NCBI RefSeq assembly: GCF_008831285.2 | Contig: NC_045140.1 | Location: forward strand, 1,901,528-1,965,527 | Reading direction: 5' to 3' | Origin: Nymphaea colorata | Lineage: Eukaryota > Streptophyta > Magnoliopsida > Nymphaeales > Nymphaeaceae | DNA length: 64,000 bases | Shown here: positions 42,693-54,544 of the stretch, piece after piece | Numbering within the stretch: the stretch's first letter is position 1 | Layout: the number at the start of each line of letters is the position of its first letter | Notes under the pieces: generated by a model | What the model was told of the DNA's origin: nothing | What the model saw: the letters and a program-made list of their open reading frames with translations, nothing else | The model's database searches: none | Program-made: the position numbers and the translations under genes

Positions 42693-45376
42693 AATGTTGT
42701 CAGCATTTTATTTAAACAAATATAGTACATGATTAAAACCAATTTAAACTAAACAGAACAAAATTCAAGCTTTGGGCAAATTGTAATGACCCAAAATTTT
42801 AAATCACTATTTCTTGGATGCGAGGAGCATGTATCACACACATACATTGGTTATGTATGAAATAGTATCTAAATAAGTGAAAAAAATTAAAATACACACA
42901 CCATTGTGGACTTATATCAAGATAAATTTGTGTGACACTAGAAAGTAATGTATCCAACATACGTAGATTGAGTCCAAGATTCAAACAGTACAAAAGAAGG
43001 GACAAAAAATCCAAGAAAAAAACATAAAATGATACATACAAGAGAAACGGTCCCAAAAGAAAAGGTCATGATGATGGGAAAATGTGCATGAAAAAGACAC
43101 ATACGCATGCATACCATGGCCCCTTGTATCACAAAATTAACATCATGAAAAGACAAGAACTGTGAGTAATCCCATTAAATTTCAAGGGATCGCGTGGTAA
43201 ACAAATATGTCATCTAATCAAAATTTACGTTAAGCATCATAACAATATTTAAACCATTACCTGGAACTAATATAAAGTAAGACTAGGCATTTGGCTGATC
43301 CTTTTCAATGAGTGAGTTTCTCTTCATCCTTGTGGTCATGTTTCTTGCCTCTGTCTGTTTATATTTATTCACAGCTTTTCTACTTTTTACCTTTGTAAGA
43401 AAGGTATAAAAGATTCAAGACCCACCTTCTAAAATATGGACTTTGATTTGCCACTAGATTTGTTGTCTTTGACAAAATCTGAGACAAAGTGTGATTCTAA
43501 TGCAGAAAAGATACTGGGATTTCCGGGTCTTTCCGCCCTACTGAAGGATGAAACCTCCTCATTTTTTCTCAGGGTCTAGGGTTGTTTTCAGTGTCTTGAA
43601 GTGGTGCCCCTACTATGCATCAACTTCCATATCGGTACATCTCCTTCGTATCATAGAGAATTGACATTATAGAAGTTCGAAATGGAAACTGGCAGCCTAC
43701 TTGACCCCACCTCATTCCTTGCACCCACCCCCCTCGGAAATAAAGTGGAAAAGATATCATTAAGAACAAATAACAAAACAGCTAGATACTGGAATTACTA
43801 TCTTTTCCCATGACCTAACCGATTATTAAACATGTCATTGTTAGGGTCACATGTGTCGATCACAATCTCAAATGTTCTTACATCTTTAATTTTCTAATGA
43901 ATGTCTCGTTTTGTTAATCACTATCAAACCAATGACTAGAATTTGAACTGTATCATTTGAAAAAATGGTGAAGTTGTTAATTTTTTTTATATATTGTTCT
44001 TTTTAACTATGAATGTTTTAATGATTTGATGAACAAATGAAATGTATTATTGCCTCATTCGACATCAATGAGCTTTCAAATTTTATCCCTTAAATTTCAT
44101 GTTATAAAAATGCATATTGCTTTTGGTTAGATTTAGTATTTATCTGGTTTTAAAGAGACAACTTCTTCCAATCACGAATCATATATAAATACATGCATAT
44201 TTCCAATCTCTCATCATTTTCTCAAGTCACATGTTTGAAGTGATTCACTTTCAAAAGTATTAAATGTATAGGATGTTGTGATTAGTTAATTTAGAAAGTT
44301 GACCGGTGGTTCCCTACATCTTTAATTGGTAGTAGTTCTAGCCAAGTCTTGAAAAACTTGGTCCATAACAGAGGAGACAGACATGAAAGCTACTTCCCTT
44401 TTCTCATGGTAAAGAAGGGATCGAATTGCATTACCCTAGAACAATTCACTGTTGATAATATCAAGCGGGAAATTCTTGAAGAAAAGCAAACCCTCATTGT
44501 TAAGTTCTTGTCTGTCTGAAATGCATTTGCAGAGCCATCTCGGAAAAGCCTCCTGGGTGTCCCTATTTTGGTAGAGAGTTTAGAGACATTTCTAAAAGCT
44601 AGCTACATATTAATGTCAACTACAATGTATGCTTAGAATGATTTTGTGAGCCCATCAACCTTTGCGGCACTTGTCATTTCATAGAGAGAGTTCTCAACAA
44701 GTTGAGCAAAAAGTGCGCTGATGTCCAACATAGGTACTGATTATAAGTTTACTTAGAGTTAAAGACAAGAATATAAAATATAAATGATTAAAATTAAGTA
44801 TAACAAATTAATCAAATCCATAATGATTATTTCCAGTTAAAACCTGAAATTGAATATGCAAATGTTCCCAATGCTAATGATTGTCATTGTAATAAATAAT
44901 AAATCAAGTAGCATTTAAGAAATTAAGGAGAGAAACAATCACAATTCCACTTAAGTTTAATTGGAAAAGGTCCATCTGAATTTCATTAAGTCAAAAACTT
45001 CTTGCTTTATTTATTTGCAGGAGGAACCTAGTGAGTGAGAGAACGAGAATGGAACTTAACTGGAATTAGTCATTTTGAATTTCATTTCTTTCTCAAATGT
45101 AACTAGATTTATTACAAACAATTCTTGCATCAGAAAGCTATTTGAGGAGGGAACAAGAATGGATGACTAGTTTCTTTGTTAAAATTTATAAATGATTGAC
45201 TTGGTAAAATTAAGGAATCAGCTAAGATTGCTTCCAGTTAAAATTTGAAGCTGAAGATGCAATTGAAATAAAGAATAGAAACAAGTAGGCTTCAACAAAT
45301 TAATTAAATTGAAAAGGATTGTCACCAGTCAACATCCGGAGCTCAACATCCAGTTAAAAATAAAAAGAAGAATGTG

Positions 45377-45411
<35 letters not shown>

Positions 45412-46122
45412 CACCTCCCAAACACGACAGAATAATTTGACAAACTGACCACTACAAGTTTTTGCTGAGTTTGTTAGAAAGAGATAAAAGCAAAGGAGAG
45501 GAAATCGACTGCACTAGGCACCAGACAGTTACAAGCGTAGTCAAAGATAACCATATGGTGCCTTCCTAGATTTGATTCGTATGAACTTTTTGGTACTTTA
45601 ATCTGAATGTCACGCAACCAAGTGCAACCTCTTTGTCCTCTTTCATGCATTTGCAGTAGATTGTTTGCAGATGATACCTAATTAATCAGTCACTGCCATC
45701 AATAACAGAAAAAAATTATCCCGCTGGCACTAAAAGATTGAAAAAAGTCGGTTGCAAAAAAAAAAAAAGCTTAACTTGTAAGCTTATTCTACCTGTGTCA
45801 TTACCACAAAAATCAGTGGGCTCCATGGAGTTTTAATGCTTATCCAATTCATGGAAGACCTGTCGTATAAGAGATGGCTTTGTCAAGCTCCTGCATGTAT
45901 TAACTACAATTTACAACAATCCCCTGTTGTTGTTTGTCAGTTAGCAGCAACAAGGTACATCAGGGGAGAGCAGAACCAGGCTTGATATATGAATGCAAGT
46001 TTACACGTATTCTGCACGTCACTTAGTTTAAACCCATGAAGTCAGGAAAGGTGCTTCCTTTTTCAGGATCTCGAATCCTTTATGAATCAGAAGTCGTTAC
46101 CGGATGGCCAAAAACATGGCTA
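42693..46122. other. Long AT-rich interval without a supported gene
   Basis: I found no gene over 3.4 kb. A small + strand frame at 43436-43579 (47 residues, MDFDLPLDLLSL...) has ordinary codons but no recognisable family, so it is left uncalled. A (GA)n run lies at 45380-45408. The final 100 bases should contain the PPR5 3' UTR. Confidence 0.5.
45380..45408. repeat. (GA)n microsatellite
   Basis: Uninterrupted GA run. Confidence 0.95.
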
Positions 46123-47718
46123 CTATCCACAAGCATCTTTAACTGCACCAGGCAGCATCTTTATATTTCTCATCTCCTCCTGCAAGCTAGAAACTGCAGC
46201 CATGTCCTCCTGCTTAAGATACCCTTCAATTAAAACAGTATAAACAACACGGTCAGGTTTGATGCCTCTATGTAGCATATCATCGAAAACCTGCTTTGCC
46301 TCGATCATCAATCCTTTTTTAGCCAAACACCATACAAGAGAATTATACGTGAACAGATCTGGTTCACATCCTTGCCGGGTCATCGTGTTCTTCAGTTTGA
46401 AAGCCTCCACAACATTCCCCTGTCTGCAGAGACCAGCTATCCACGATGTGTAGACAAACTTGTCTGGAACAATACCATTTTCCACCATTTCCATGAATAT
46501 GAATTCGGCCTCTTTTAGATGTCCTTCCTTGCACAACCCATCCATGAAAATGGTATAACTAATTTTATTTGCTGATGGGTATAAACTCTTCACCTTATGA
46601 AACCATCGTCTTGCCTCATCTAGTTGGCCATGTTTGCACAGGCCATCTATGAGCGCTGATAATGTGACAATGTCAGGTTCAATGCCACTAGCAACCATAT
46701 CCTCCTGGACATCAAAAGCAAACCTTAAATTTCCCTGTTTCATGTATGCATCAATAAGAGCTGTAAAAATAATCCTGTCACATTTCATTCTTCTCTTCTT
46801 CATCTCACCAACGAATTCTAGTGCCTTCTCCAACTTTCCATGCGCACAAAGTCCGCACACAACTGCACCATATGCAGCAACGTCAAGTTCAATCCCTTCC
46901 TTAACACCTCTATCAAACCATTTCAGCCCAGCATCCACCTTGTCTGTCTTGAAGAAACCATCGACCAGCGAAGTGAGTATAAAGGTATTAGGCTGCACTC
47001 CATTAGCCAACATTTTCTCAAACACATCAGCTGCTCTTTCCACCAGCCCTTTCTTGCACAAACCATCAACTACTGCACTATAAACGACGACGTTCGGTAT
47101 CACTGACGTCTTCGACATATCTTCAAACAGATCAAAAGCAGCATCGAATCGATCATCTTTACAGCAACCATCAATCAAACAAGTAAAAGTAATCAAATTC
47201 GGCGAAATTCCTTCCATGGTCATCACATCAAACACATCATAAGCATCGTCCAGTCTACCACTTTTACAAAGTGAATCAACAAACGTACTATACGTGATCA
47301 CGTTTGGCCTGTAACATTTCCACATTAAACCAAGAAAAGCAAATGCTTCCCTCAGCAATCCGTTTTTGCAGTACCCATTAACCAAAGTATTCAATGTAAC
47401 TCGATCGAAACTGCATCCCACCGTTCTCATTCTTTTGAGCAATGAACAAGCACTCTTTAACTTTCCTAACCTGCAATTCCCATCGATTAATGAATTGTAC
47501 GTGAACACATCAGGGTAACACCGGAGTCGCATCATGAGCTTCACAAACTGCTCGGAATACGCTACATGACCCAGCTTGCAGAGGTGGGAAACGACGGCGT
47601 TACACGAAGAGATGTGCGGACGATAACCGCGTCCAATCAGGCAAAAGAGAACCTTAATCGCTAGCTCCCCACAATTACTTTTGATCAGACGGTGGAGGAA
47701 GTGGTTCCATGCCCTCAT
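46123..47718 (-). CDS. PPR5: P-class PPR protein of a separate lineage
   Basis: Intronless gene of 531 residues made almost entirely of about 14 PPR motifs (residues 32-525), opening MRAWNHFLHRL. It is not a close relative of PPR1-4: helix residues differ throughout and the cluster's shared N- and C-terminal sequences are absent. One motif (ending 'WKCYRPN') has 34 residues. The N-terminus is short, and no long basic targeting region precedes the first repeat; an in-frame TAG stands five codons upstream of the ATG, so a longer single-exon start is excluded. An unseen upstream exon would be needed for a longer transit peptide. Expected role: organellar RNA binding. It is transcribed divergently from PPR6 across a 1-kb spacer. 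Confidence 0.92.
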   Translation of the reverse strand: MRAWNHFLHRLIKSNCGELAIKVLFCLIGRGYRPHISSCNAVVSHLCKLGHVAYSEQFVKLMMRLRCYPDVFTYNSLIDGNCRLGKLKSACSLLKRMRTVGCSFDRVTLNTLVNGYCKNGLLREAFAFLGLMWKCYRPNVITYSTFVDSLCKSGRLDDAYDVFDVMTMEGISPNLITFTCLIDGCCKDDRFDAAFDLFEDMSKTSVIPNVVVYSAVVDGLCKKGLVERAADVFEKMLANGVQPNTFILTSLVDGFFKTDKVDAGLKWFDRGVKEGIELDVAAYGAVVCGLCAHGKLEKALEFVGEMKKRRMKCDRIIFTALIDAYMKQGNLRFAFDVQEDMVASGIEPDIVTLSALIDGLCKHGQLDEARRWFHKVKSLYPSANKISYTIFMDGLCKEGHLKEAEFIFMEMVENGIVPDKFVYTSWIAGLCRQGNVVEAFKLKNTMTRQGCEPDLFTYNSLVWCLAKKGLMIEAKQVFDDMLHRGIKPDRVVYTVLIEGYLKQEDMAAVSSLQEEMRNIKMLPGAVKDACG

Positions 47719-48741
47719 GTCTAGGAACCGCTTCTATCAGAGGAAGCTGCTCAGTCCCTGCAGGGTAGTGTGCGGCCACTTTTTACAGAACAGAAAGGCG
47801 TGTTCTCATGATCGGAGACAATGGAGCATGAGAGGATAATTTGGGTCCTCTTCTTTGCCGCAAAAACAAGACCGATTCATGGCTTACATGTAAACCCACT
47901 GGTGAACCAAAGAAACGAATCTAGAAGGGCCAATCTCACGTCCAGAACAGAGAGGTGAGACTGTTCTCCGTTTAAACACCGATGAAACATAGCCAACCTG
48001 CATCTAAATGCGCTCCAGAAATCTGTAGGCAATTTTATTTTATATCATAAACTTTCAGAATTTTTTATTTTTGGTGTTAGTTTTTACGTATAATTTCAAA
48101 AAAAAATGTAGTTTTGTGCTTTTTTTATAAAAATCACTTTTTATGAAAAATGTTAAATATAGGTTTAAAGTAAAATAATTGTAGTGATAAAGAGTAATAT
48201 TAAAAAAGATTTTGCTAAACCTTTTCACAACCTAGATTAACAAAAGTTCACTCATTCTCTTATTCACGAAAGCAGTCTCCTTACTAGATTATAGACAAAA
48301 ATATGCCTGAACGTTAAAACATTACATCTTTTGAAATTGTTTTTTAAAACGTAATGTTTTTTATTCGTGAAAAGCCGGTTGATTAATTAGTTTGTAAAGT
48401 CATGTGGTTAATTAAAAATTAGGCCAATCTTTTACAAAAGAATGTGGATCGATTATTTGTAAATTAGCAAAGAAAAAATTATAAGAGAAGGTTCGGTTTT
48501 AAACTTTGGCACGCTACCCAAATCCACAGCCCACGCACACTCTCTCTCTCGTAAGAGCAGGAGCAGGAGCAGGGGCCGGGGCTCCGCCTCCTCTCCGCTC
48601 TTTGACAGGAGGAGGTATTCCCGCTCTCAGTCTTATGTTCCATAACTCTGGCTTCATCTCTCCCGTTCCTTCTTCCTACGCAGGCTGCACTATGTAGATT
48701 TTACTTTGTTGTGGTTTTAGGAGTTGCACGTAGATGGGTAC
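47719..48741. promoter_or_regulatory. Divergent promoter region between PPR5 and PPR6
   Basis: The 1-kb spacer separates two divergently transcribed PPR genes. The PPR5 side is mixed in composition, the centre (48040-48480) very AT-rich, and the PPR6 side has a CT run (48540-48550) and a GC-rich patch of 'gcaggagcaggag' repeats at about 48557-48590 that probably lie in the PPR6 leader. No gene. Confidence 0.5.
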
Positions 48742-51024
48742 ATGGTGCATCTCGAGAAGATACGAAAGAGGATGTTGAAACTTGCCTCCCATTCCTCGCG
48801 GCACTTATCGACGTCACCATTTTGGTCATATTTGATTTCGCACTTCCACTCTGTTTCCCTCTCTGTATCAGATTTACCGATACTGAATCATTCCTATAGA
48901 AGCAACAATAATCACGACTTCTCTTCCCTCCTTTCGTCACCTAGTAAGCAGCAGACCACCTGTTCTTGTATCACTCTCCGAGGTATCAGTAGTTCTTTTG
49001 GAGAAGTAAGCCCCCTGTCTGAGGGCTATGAAATCATAAGAAATCTAGGAGACAACTCTAGCACTGTTGAAATTGAGGCGGCTTTGGATGTCTTCAATCA
49101 GCTTCTCACTCGAGGAGCTCCAAATATACCAATTATCTTGTGCAATCGTTTATTTAGCATCTTTGTTAGAAGGCACTACTATAAAGAGGGGTTCTTGGTC
49201 TACACCAAGATGGTAAGCTCTGGAGTCTCCCCTGATTATGTGACTCTCAACACCTTGTTCAGCTGCTGCTGTAAATCTCATTCAGCTGACGCTGCAATAT
49301 CGGTGCTTGCCGTCCTCTTCAAAAGCAGATTTACTCTTTCTACCAACATTTTCAATTCTCTTATCGATTGCCTGCTCAAGTGTGGTAGAGTGGACGAAGC
49401 TCTGGAGATGGGGGATCGAATGGACAGAGAGGGTTGCGATGCTGATCTTTTTACGTATATTTGTCTCATAGTTGGAGCATGCAAAAAGGGTAGGCTTGGA
49501 TATGCTAGATTGCTCATACAAGAGATGGACATGAAAGGCATTACTCCAAATGTGGTTGCCTATAGTGCTGTTGTGCATGGTCTTTGTAAGCAAGGACTTA
49601 TGGATGACGCTCACATGTTCTATAGAGAGATGATCGCAAGAGGTCTCAGCCCTAATATTGTTACTTTCACTAGTTTGATTCACAGCCATTGCGTCGCTGG
49701 GAAGTGGCAAACGGCCAAGGCATTTTTCCAGGAGATGCTTGATCGAGGAATCAGGCCCAATGCCTACACTTTTAATGCAGTCATCCATGGCCTTAGCCGA
49801 CACATGATGATTGAGAAAGCGGTTCAATTTGTTAGTTTGATGATGGAGATGGGTGAGGTTCCTGATGAGTATGCTTACACCCCGCTTATTGATGCTTTGT
49901 TTAAAGAAGGAAGGCTGAGGGAGGCAATGCAATTTGTAGCCCACTTGGTTAAAAGGGGAAATCTATTTAGCATCAAAACCTATGGTATTCTTCTAAATGG
50001 CTTTTGTAAATCAGATAGGATAGATGAAGCATTAAAATTGTACAGCTTTATGCTAGTAGAAGGCTATAAGCCCAATGTTGTAATCTGCAGCGTTCTTCTA
50101 GATGGATTTTGTAAAATGGGTAGGCATGAAGAGGCAATGGTTTTATTACATCAAATGAGCTCAATGGGAATTAGGGGAGACACAGTTACTTACAGCGTAC
50201 TTATTGATAGTCTTTGCAAAGAAGGTTGTCTTGATGAAGCTTTACAAGTTTTTCAGATGATGAAAGAGAAAGACATTCATCCTAATGATGTTACTTTTAG
50301 CATTTTGATTAACGGATTCTGTATTGAAGGGAGATGGAAGGAGGCAAAAGAGATGCTCCATGAGATGCTTATTCAGGATGTTAAACCTAGTCTTATTACA
50401 TTTAATTGCCTAGTTGATGGTTTTTGTAAAAAAGGAAGAGTTCATGATGCCATTGGTGTCGTGAATTTGATGCTAAATGCAGGTGAACTTCCTGATAAGT
50501 ATACCTACAATGCGCTTATGGATTGTCTTTTCAAGGATGGAAGACTTAATGAAGCTTTGCAGCTTGTTGCTTACATGTTTAAAGGTGGTGACTGCATTAA
50601 CATTGTGACCTATAGCATTCTCATCCATGGTCTGTGCAGTAATGGTAGAGCTAATGAAGCATTAGAATTTTATAAACATATGTTACACAATGGTGTGAAG
50701 CCTGATGCAGTCATTTATACTACCCTCTTAGATGGCCTTTGTAAGTCGGTCAAAATTATGAGTCCGATGGTTCTTCTTAAACATGTGTTATATGGAGGAA
50801 TTGATATAGATGTGTTCACATGTAATGCAACTATTATTGCTCTTCGTAAAGAAGGACTATTTGATGATGCTTGGAAGATTTATAAAGAGATGATTAAAAG
50901 AAATATTTATCCTAATTTAGTTACTTTTGATGTTCTGATTTGCTGCATCCCCATTCACAAACAATCCCTTGAAGCAAGGGAACCATTTCATGAGATGGTG
51001 ACTCAGGCCATTAGGCCAAGTTAA
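48742..51024 (+). CDS. PPR6: RFL-like P-class PPR protein with truncated C-terminus
   Basis: Intronless. The first in-frame ATG after the upstream stop at 48718 is at 48742 (760 residues). A second ATG at 48772 gives MLKLASHSSRHLSTSPF, a more typical mitochondrial targeting start, and may be the real one. Eighteen PPR motifs follow. Segments ahead of the first repeat ('NSSTVEIEAALDVFNQL') and the eighteenth motif match the layout of PPR1-4, so it is a distant member of the same family. The frame ends at TAA (51022-51024), right after 'AIRPS', but translation beyond continues the family's final motif with a second TAA at 51088. The penultimate motifs also look eroded ('DGLCKSVKIMSPMVLLKHV'). 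It may be functional or a young pseudogene. Confidence 0.88.
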   Translation: MVHLEKIRKRMLKLASHSSRHLSTSPFWSYLISHFHSVSLSVSDLPILNHSYRSNNNHDFSSLLSSPSKQQTTCSCITLRGISSSFGEVSPLSEGYEIIRNLGDNSSTVEIEAALDVFNQLLTRGAPNIPIILCNRLFSIFVRRHYYKEGFLVYTKMVSSGVSPDYVTLNTLFSCCCKSHSADAAISVLAVLFKSRFTLSTNIFNSLIDCLLKCGRVDEALEMGDRMDREGCDADLFTYICLIVGACKKGRLGYARLLIQEMDMKGITPNVVAYSAVVHGLCKQGLMDDAHMFYREMIARGLSPNIVTFTSLIHSHCVAGKWQTAKAFFQEMLDRGIRPNAYTFNAVIHGLSRHMMIEKAVQFVSLMMEMGEVPDEYAYTPLIDALFKEGRLREAMQFVAHLVKRGNLFSIKTYGILLNGFCKSDRIDEALKLYSFMLVEGYKPNVVICSVLLDGFCKMGRHEEAMVLLHQMSSMGIRGDTVTYSVLIDSLCKEGCLDEALQVFQMMKEKDIHPNDVTFSILINGFCIEGRWKEAKEMLHEMLIQDVKPSLITFNCLVDGFCKKGRVHDAIGVVNLMLNAGELPDKYTYNALMDCLFKDGRLNEALQLVAYMFKGGDCINIVTYSILIHGLCSNGRANEALEFYKHMLHNGVKPDAVIYTTLLDGLCKSVKIMSPMVLLKHVLYGGIDIDVFTCNATIIALRKEGLFDDAWKIYKEMIKRNIYPNLVTFDVLICCIPIHKQSLEAREPFHEMVTQAIRPS

Positions 51025-51120
51025 CTTACATTCAACAGCATCTTTAGTGAGTTTTCTGAAAATGCCACCATGGATGAGATGGCTGATTAACTCTGCAAGA
51101 TTATCTCTATAAGAGGATTT
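51025..51120 (+). pseudogene. Stranded C-terminal codons of PPR6
   Basis: In the PPR6 frame, the bases after the stop read LTFNSIFSEFSENATMDEMAD, then TAA (51088-51090), then LCKIISIRG. This matches the last partial PPR motif of the family (compare 'ISGLASGLHKSAAIDHTINYLCGVA' in PPR1). Two nonsense changes cut it off. Confidence 0.75.
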
Positions 51121-54119
51121 GTGTGGATTATACATATCAGCCAACAAATGGGTTGAGTTAAGACACATTTCGCTTGTTTGTAGTTTTCTGGCAGCAGCTT
51201 CATTTCATCCTTGCCTGAAAGCATCTTCAAGCTGTTCCTGGCATCAATTTACGAAAGCCTTGAGGTTTTTGGATGTAGTCATATATTGTGCTGCAGGTAT
51301 AACATGATGTGATTGGATTCAGATTCTATGCAATGCCCAGGTTTCATGTACTATCACACTGAAGCTTTCGTGCAGTTGATGGATACCTTTCGGTGAGTAA
51401 ACTTCATTCTTTTCAGAATATAATGAATAAGTGTAATGAGAGTATCTTTGCCTGTCATCTGTGAATTTTTGTTCAAAGGTGACATTTGGTGGCAGTTAAC
51501 TGTTTGAGATTTGAAAGTAAGTAGGCCATGATGCCTCTCCTTGAAGGTGTGATTAGTATATTCAATGAATGAAGCTGCTAATTGTTACGCAATACACAGA
51601 TATCAGCAAAATATACCAACAAATTTATATCCACAGCAATTTAAAATGTTGAGGGTGAATGCTGCATATATTCCTATTTTGTTTCTGAGAACTATAGACA
51701 TTCCAAATTTAGTTTAGTTGCGTGTGACTTACGAAGTTACTTTTTTTAAGATATTCAGGCATAGCAAATTTAATGAAATTTGTAATGCCCATATGTCCTT
51801 GAAAATACAGACAGTGTTTCATAAGAATGTAAGCATTGATAACGCCATTTATCGTCTTTCCAAGATGGTCAAGATGATGCTAGTATTTCATATGGAATAA
51901 GCCATCTAGCTGTATTGTGAAAACCTTTTCTTTGTTGTTTCCTTTTTGCTTGGCCTATTCTCTTCATATCGTTTCCTGTATTCTGTGTCATTTCAGTAAA
52001 CGGTGCTTGGGTTCAATATTTGATATGATATGGTTATCCCCCTGGCATGTGATTTAGTATTGCCAATACTTGGTATTTCCAATCGAGTACTTGATATTTG
52101 TTTGTTTGGAAATTATCCATTAGCTGAAACTCCAAAAAATGATGCTCTTTCATGACTAAGTTGTCCTTTCCTCTATACGCATCGGCATCTTTCTTGATTC
52201 TTGTAGTTCTGCACAGTTGATGATTGTTTGGTAAACGTTGACAAGAATGTCTCTTAGATATAAGATGCTTTGATATGTGAGAGAGGATGTCGACTCCAGC
52301 ATATATGGTCTGTATTGCTGTTAAGACTTGGGAGTGAGTTGGGTCTATGAAATTGATTTTGGTTGTGGGATATCTAGACCTTATTTCAGTAACATGTCAG
52401 CATGGTTTCTCGCAGCCAGGTATCGCTGACAATTTGGATTTTTTTATTGTGATGACACTGTTATGTAAAGCTGAACTTTAGGGAAGGAAAACATGAAGAG
52501 AGAATACCCAGTCCACATTTTCATTTGCAAAACTCCTTATGTCAACCTGTTCTTTGTTTACTCCAGAATTATGTTCATTATTCCAACCTGATTTGCAACA
52601 CAAGAAGGAAAAAGCAATTTTATTATGGATGTGCTCAGATGAGCTTGCAATGAATGGTTGGATTCATCTCTAAATCTAGATGCGACAAAGCAACAGGATG
52701 AAGATTAGATTCTCAACTATATCTTCTTGTTCCAATGAGAGAGAAGAATGACTTTTTTTGTTTTTCATTTTAAAATGACAAACAGTTGCAGGAAGATGAT
52801 AATTAGGATATAAGTGGGAAACATATAAATGATGCCCAACTGTTTCTCCAAAGTTAAGGCAACTGAAGAATCGTTCTAGAGACAGATGTCGACATAATCT
52901 TGGATCTTGGACAATTTATGCTTTCAATATGCTCCTTCTGATGGCAATTCACTTGCAACACAATGATAGAGATGTTGGAATATTTTCTTCCAAATCTTGT
53001 AACATGTATCTGCTTGGAGCCAACTCTGTCAAATCCACAATAGTATCTCTATGTCGGGCCCGAATACTTGTTACTGCCCCGCTGACCTTCCGTTTGGAAG
53101 TTCCATCCAACAAAAGGCATGGTAACCTGGTATTGGCTTTCATTTGTCTGGATCTTTTGCTCAATCAGCATATAGTAGTGCCGAGACAGTGAGCATTTCT
53201 CCTCCTTTTCTTTTTGATATTGTAAGCCACGTATTGTTTGCCGTTTTAAGACACCTCGGCTCGGCATCCCTTTTAGCCTTCATACAAGTGATTTTTGGTT
53301 GATACATAACTGAGAAACCTGATTAAGGATACATATCAACATCATGATCGCGACTAAATGTTTAGACATCGTAACCTGCCAGTTACACTTTTATATATGA
53401 GTTGGTATCATACAGATTCCCATAATCAACTGTGTGGTGGACTGAAAGCTCATCTTCTTTCCTATTAACCTCGTTCCCTTTCAGAATTGTTACAGGTATA
53501 TATTGGTGATGTGTTCGAAATAGCATGCTAACATTTCCAAAAGACATGAAAAGAAAGATGAAAATATTGTGATACTTTCATGAGATCCTTTCACAAAACA
53601 TTTCTTAGTATACTTCAACTTTTTGTCATTTTAAGATTTTCAAAACCATTTAGGACTTTTACAATTCTTTTTTGTGAGAAAATTAGTAGAAAACTCCTAA
53701 ATTTGTAATATTTTTCTTATCTTTCTATATGTGTTACACTTTTTTCAATTCTTAAAAGTTTTTCAGGGGAAAAAACGAGCGTTCTGAAAATACTGAAGAT
53801 GAATCTTATCTATGAATTCGAGAATGGTATTTATGACAATGTCTTGAATTATTCTAATTTTCGTAATATTCCACTTTCAGCCATTTATTCCGTAGTTCTT
53901 ATTTGCGAACCGAAGAACCAAAAAACGGATGTGTTATCACCCCTTTCATGCTTAGCGCGCTCTTTTCCCCCGCGTCTCCCGCCTTCTCTCTTATCAGCAC
54001 ATGCTTGACTAAACGTAACTAGCGAATATATATATATAGTGAATCCAAAATCATACATCAAATTAAAACCATCTGTCTCAAAGCAAATGGATGGTTCCGA
54101 TTTAATTTTGTTTTTTTCT
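51121..54119. other. Intergenic DNA, no supported gene
   Basis: The first part is probably the PPR6 3' UTR. Short frames (for example 51718-51900, 52929-53192, 53799-54008) show no recognisable domain. No tRNA or clear transposon was identified. Confidence 0.5.
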
Positions 54120-54400
54120 TTTGCATCCCTTTCCAGTTTCCACCACCGGTGGCAGCCCTACCCACCGCTGCTGGCAGCCACCCTAGAAAAAAGTCCGGTG
54201 GTTGGCAAGGGGAGCTGGCAAGTGCTGCACCATCCCTCCACCCACGATGGGTGGAGGGAAGCCCCCACCCACCCACGACCGTTCATGGGTGGAGGGTGCC
54301 CTTCTTCCAGCAACGGGCTGGGCCGCCGGTGGTCGGGGAGGAAGAGGAGGAGGGGAAGGGAGACACAATTTTTCAAAACCGTCACTAAGAACACCTTGCA
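54120..54400. repeat. GC-rich patch with perfect palindromes
   Basis: This 280-bp patch stands out sharply from its AT-rich surroundings and is open in nearly all six frames because few stops occur. It contains a perfect 11-bp inverted repeat, CCCTCCACCCA (54234-54244) and TGGGTGGAGGG (54248-54258), with a 3-nt loop. A related pair, CCCACCCAC..GTGGGT-like, follows at 54263-54298. No protein family is recognised. Confidence 0.6.
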
Positions 54401-54510
54401 ACTAAAGCATTATGGTTTATGGTGCTTTTAGCAACGGTTTATTCTGTTTTTTAAGTTATGAACTTAAATATTTGGACATCTGGTAATATTCCAGTAGCCG
54501 GTTGATTACC

Positions 54511-54513
<3 letters not shown>

Positions 54514-54543
<30 letters not shown>
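54514..54543. repeat. (AT)n microsatellite
   Basis: Pure AT dinucleotide run of about 30 bases. Confidence 0.95.

Positions 54544-54544
<1 letters not shown>

Noticed and set aside
43436-43579. A 47-residue + strand ORF (MDFDLPLDLLSL...)
   Set aside because: Length is within chance for this AT-rich interval, no neighbour exon or family resemblance was found.
49282-49944. A 220-residue frame antisense to PPR6
   Set aside because: It lies entirely within the PPR6 coding region; its repeated His/Ser/Leu pattern is the reverse reading of PPR repeats. Similar antisense frames occur in every PPR gene here.
54158-54431. Five overlapping frames in the GC-rich patch
   Set aside because: All six frames are open because GC-rich DNA has few stops. 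The products are Pro/Gly/Trp-rich and none matches a family.
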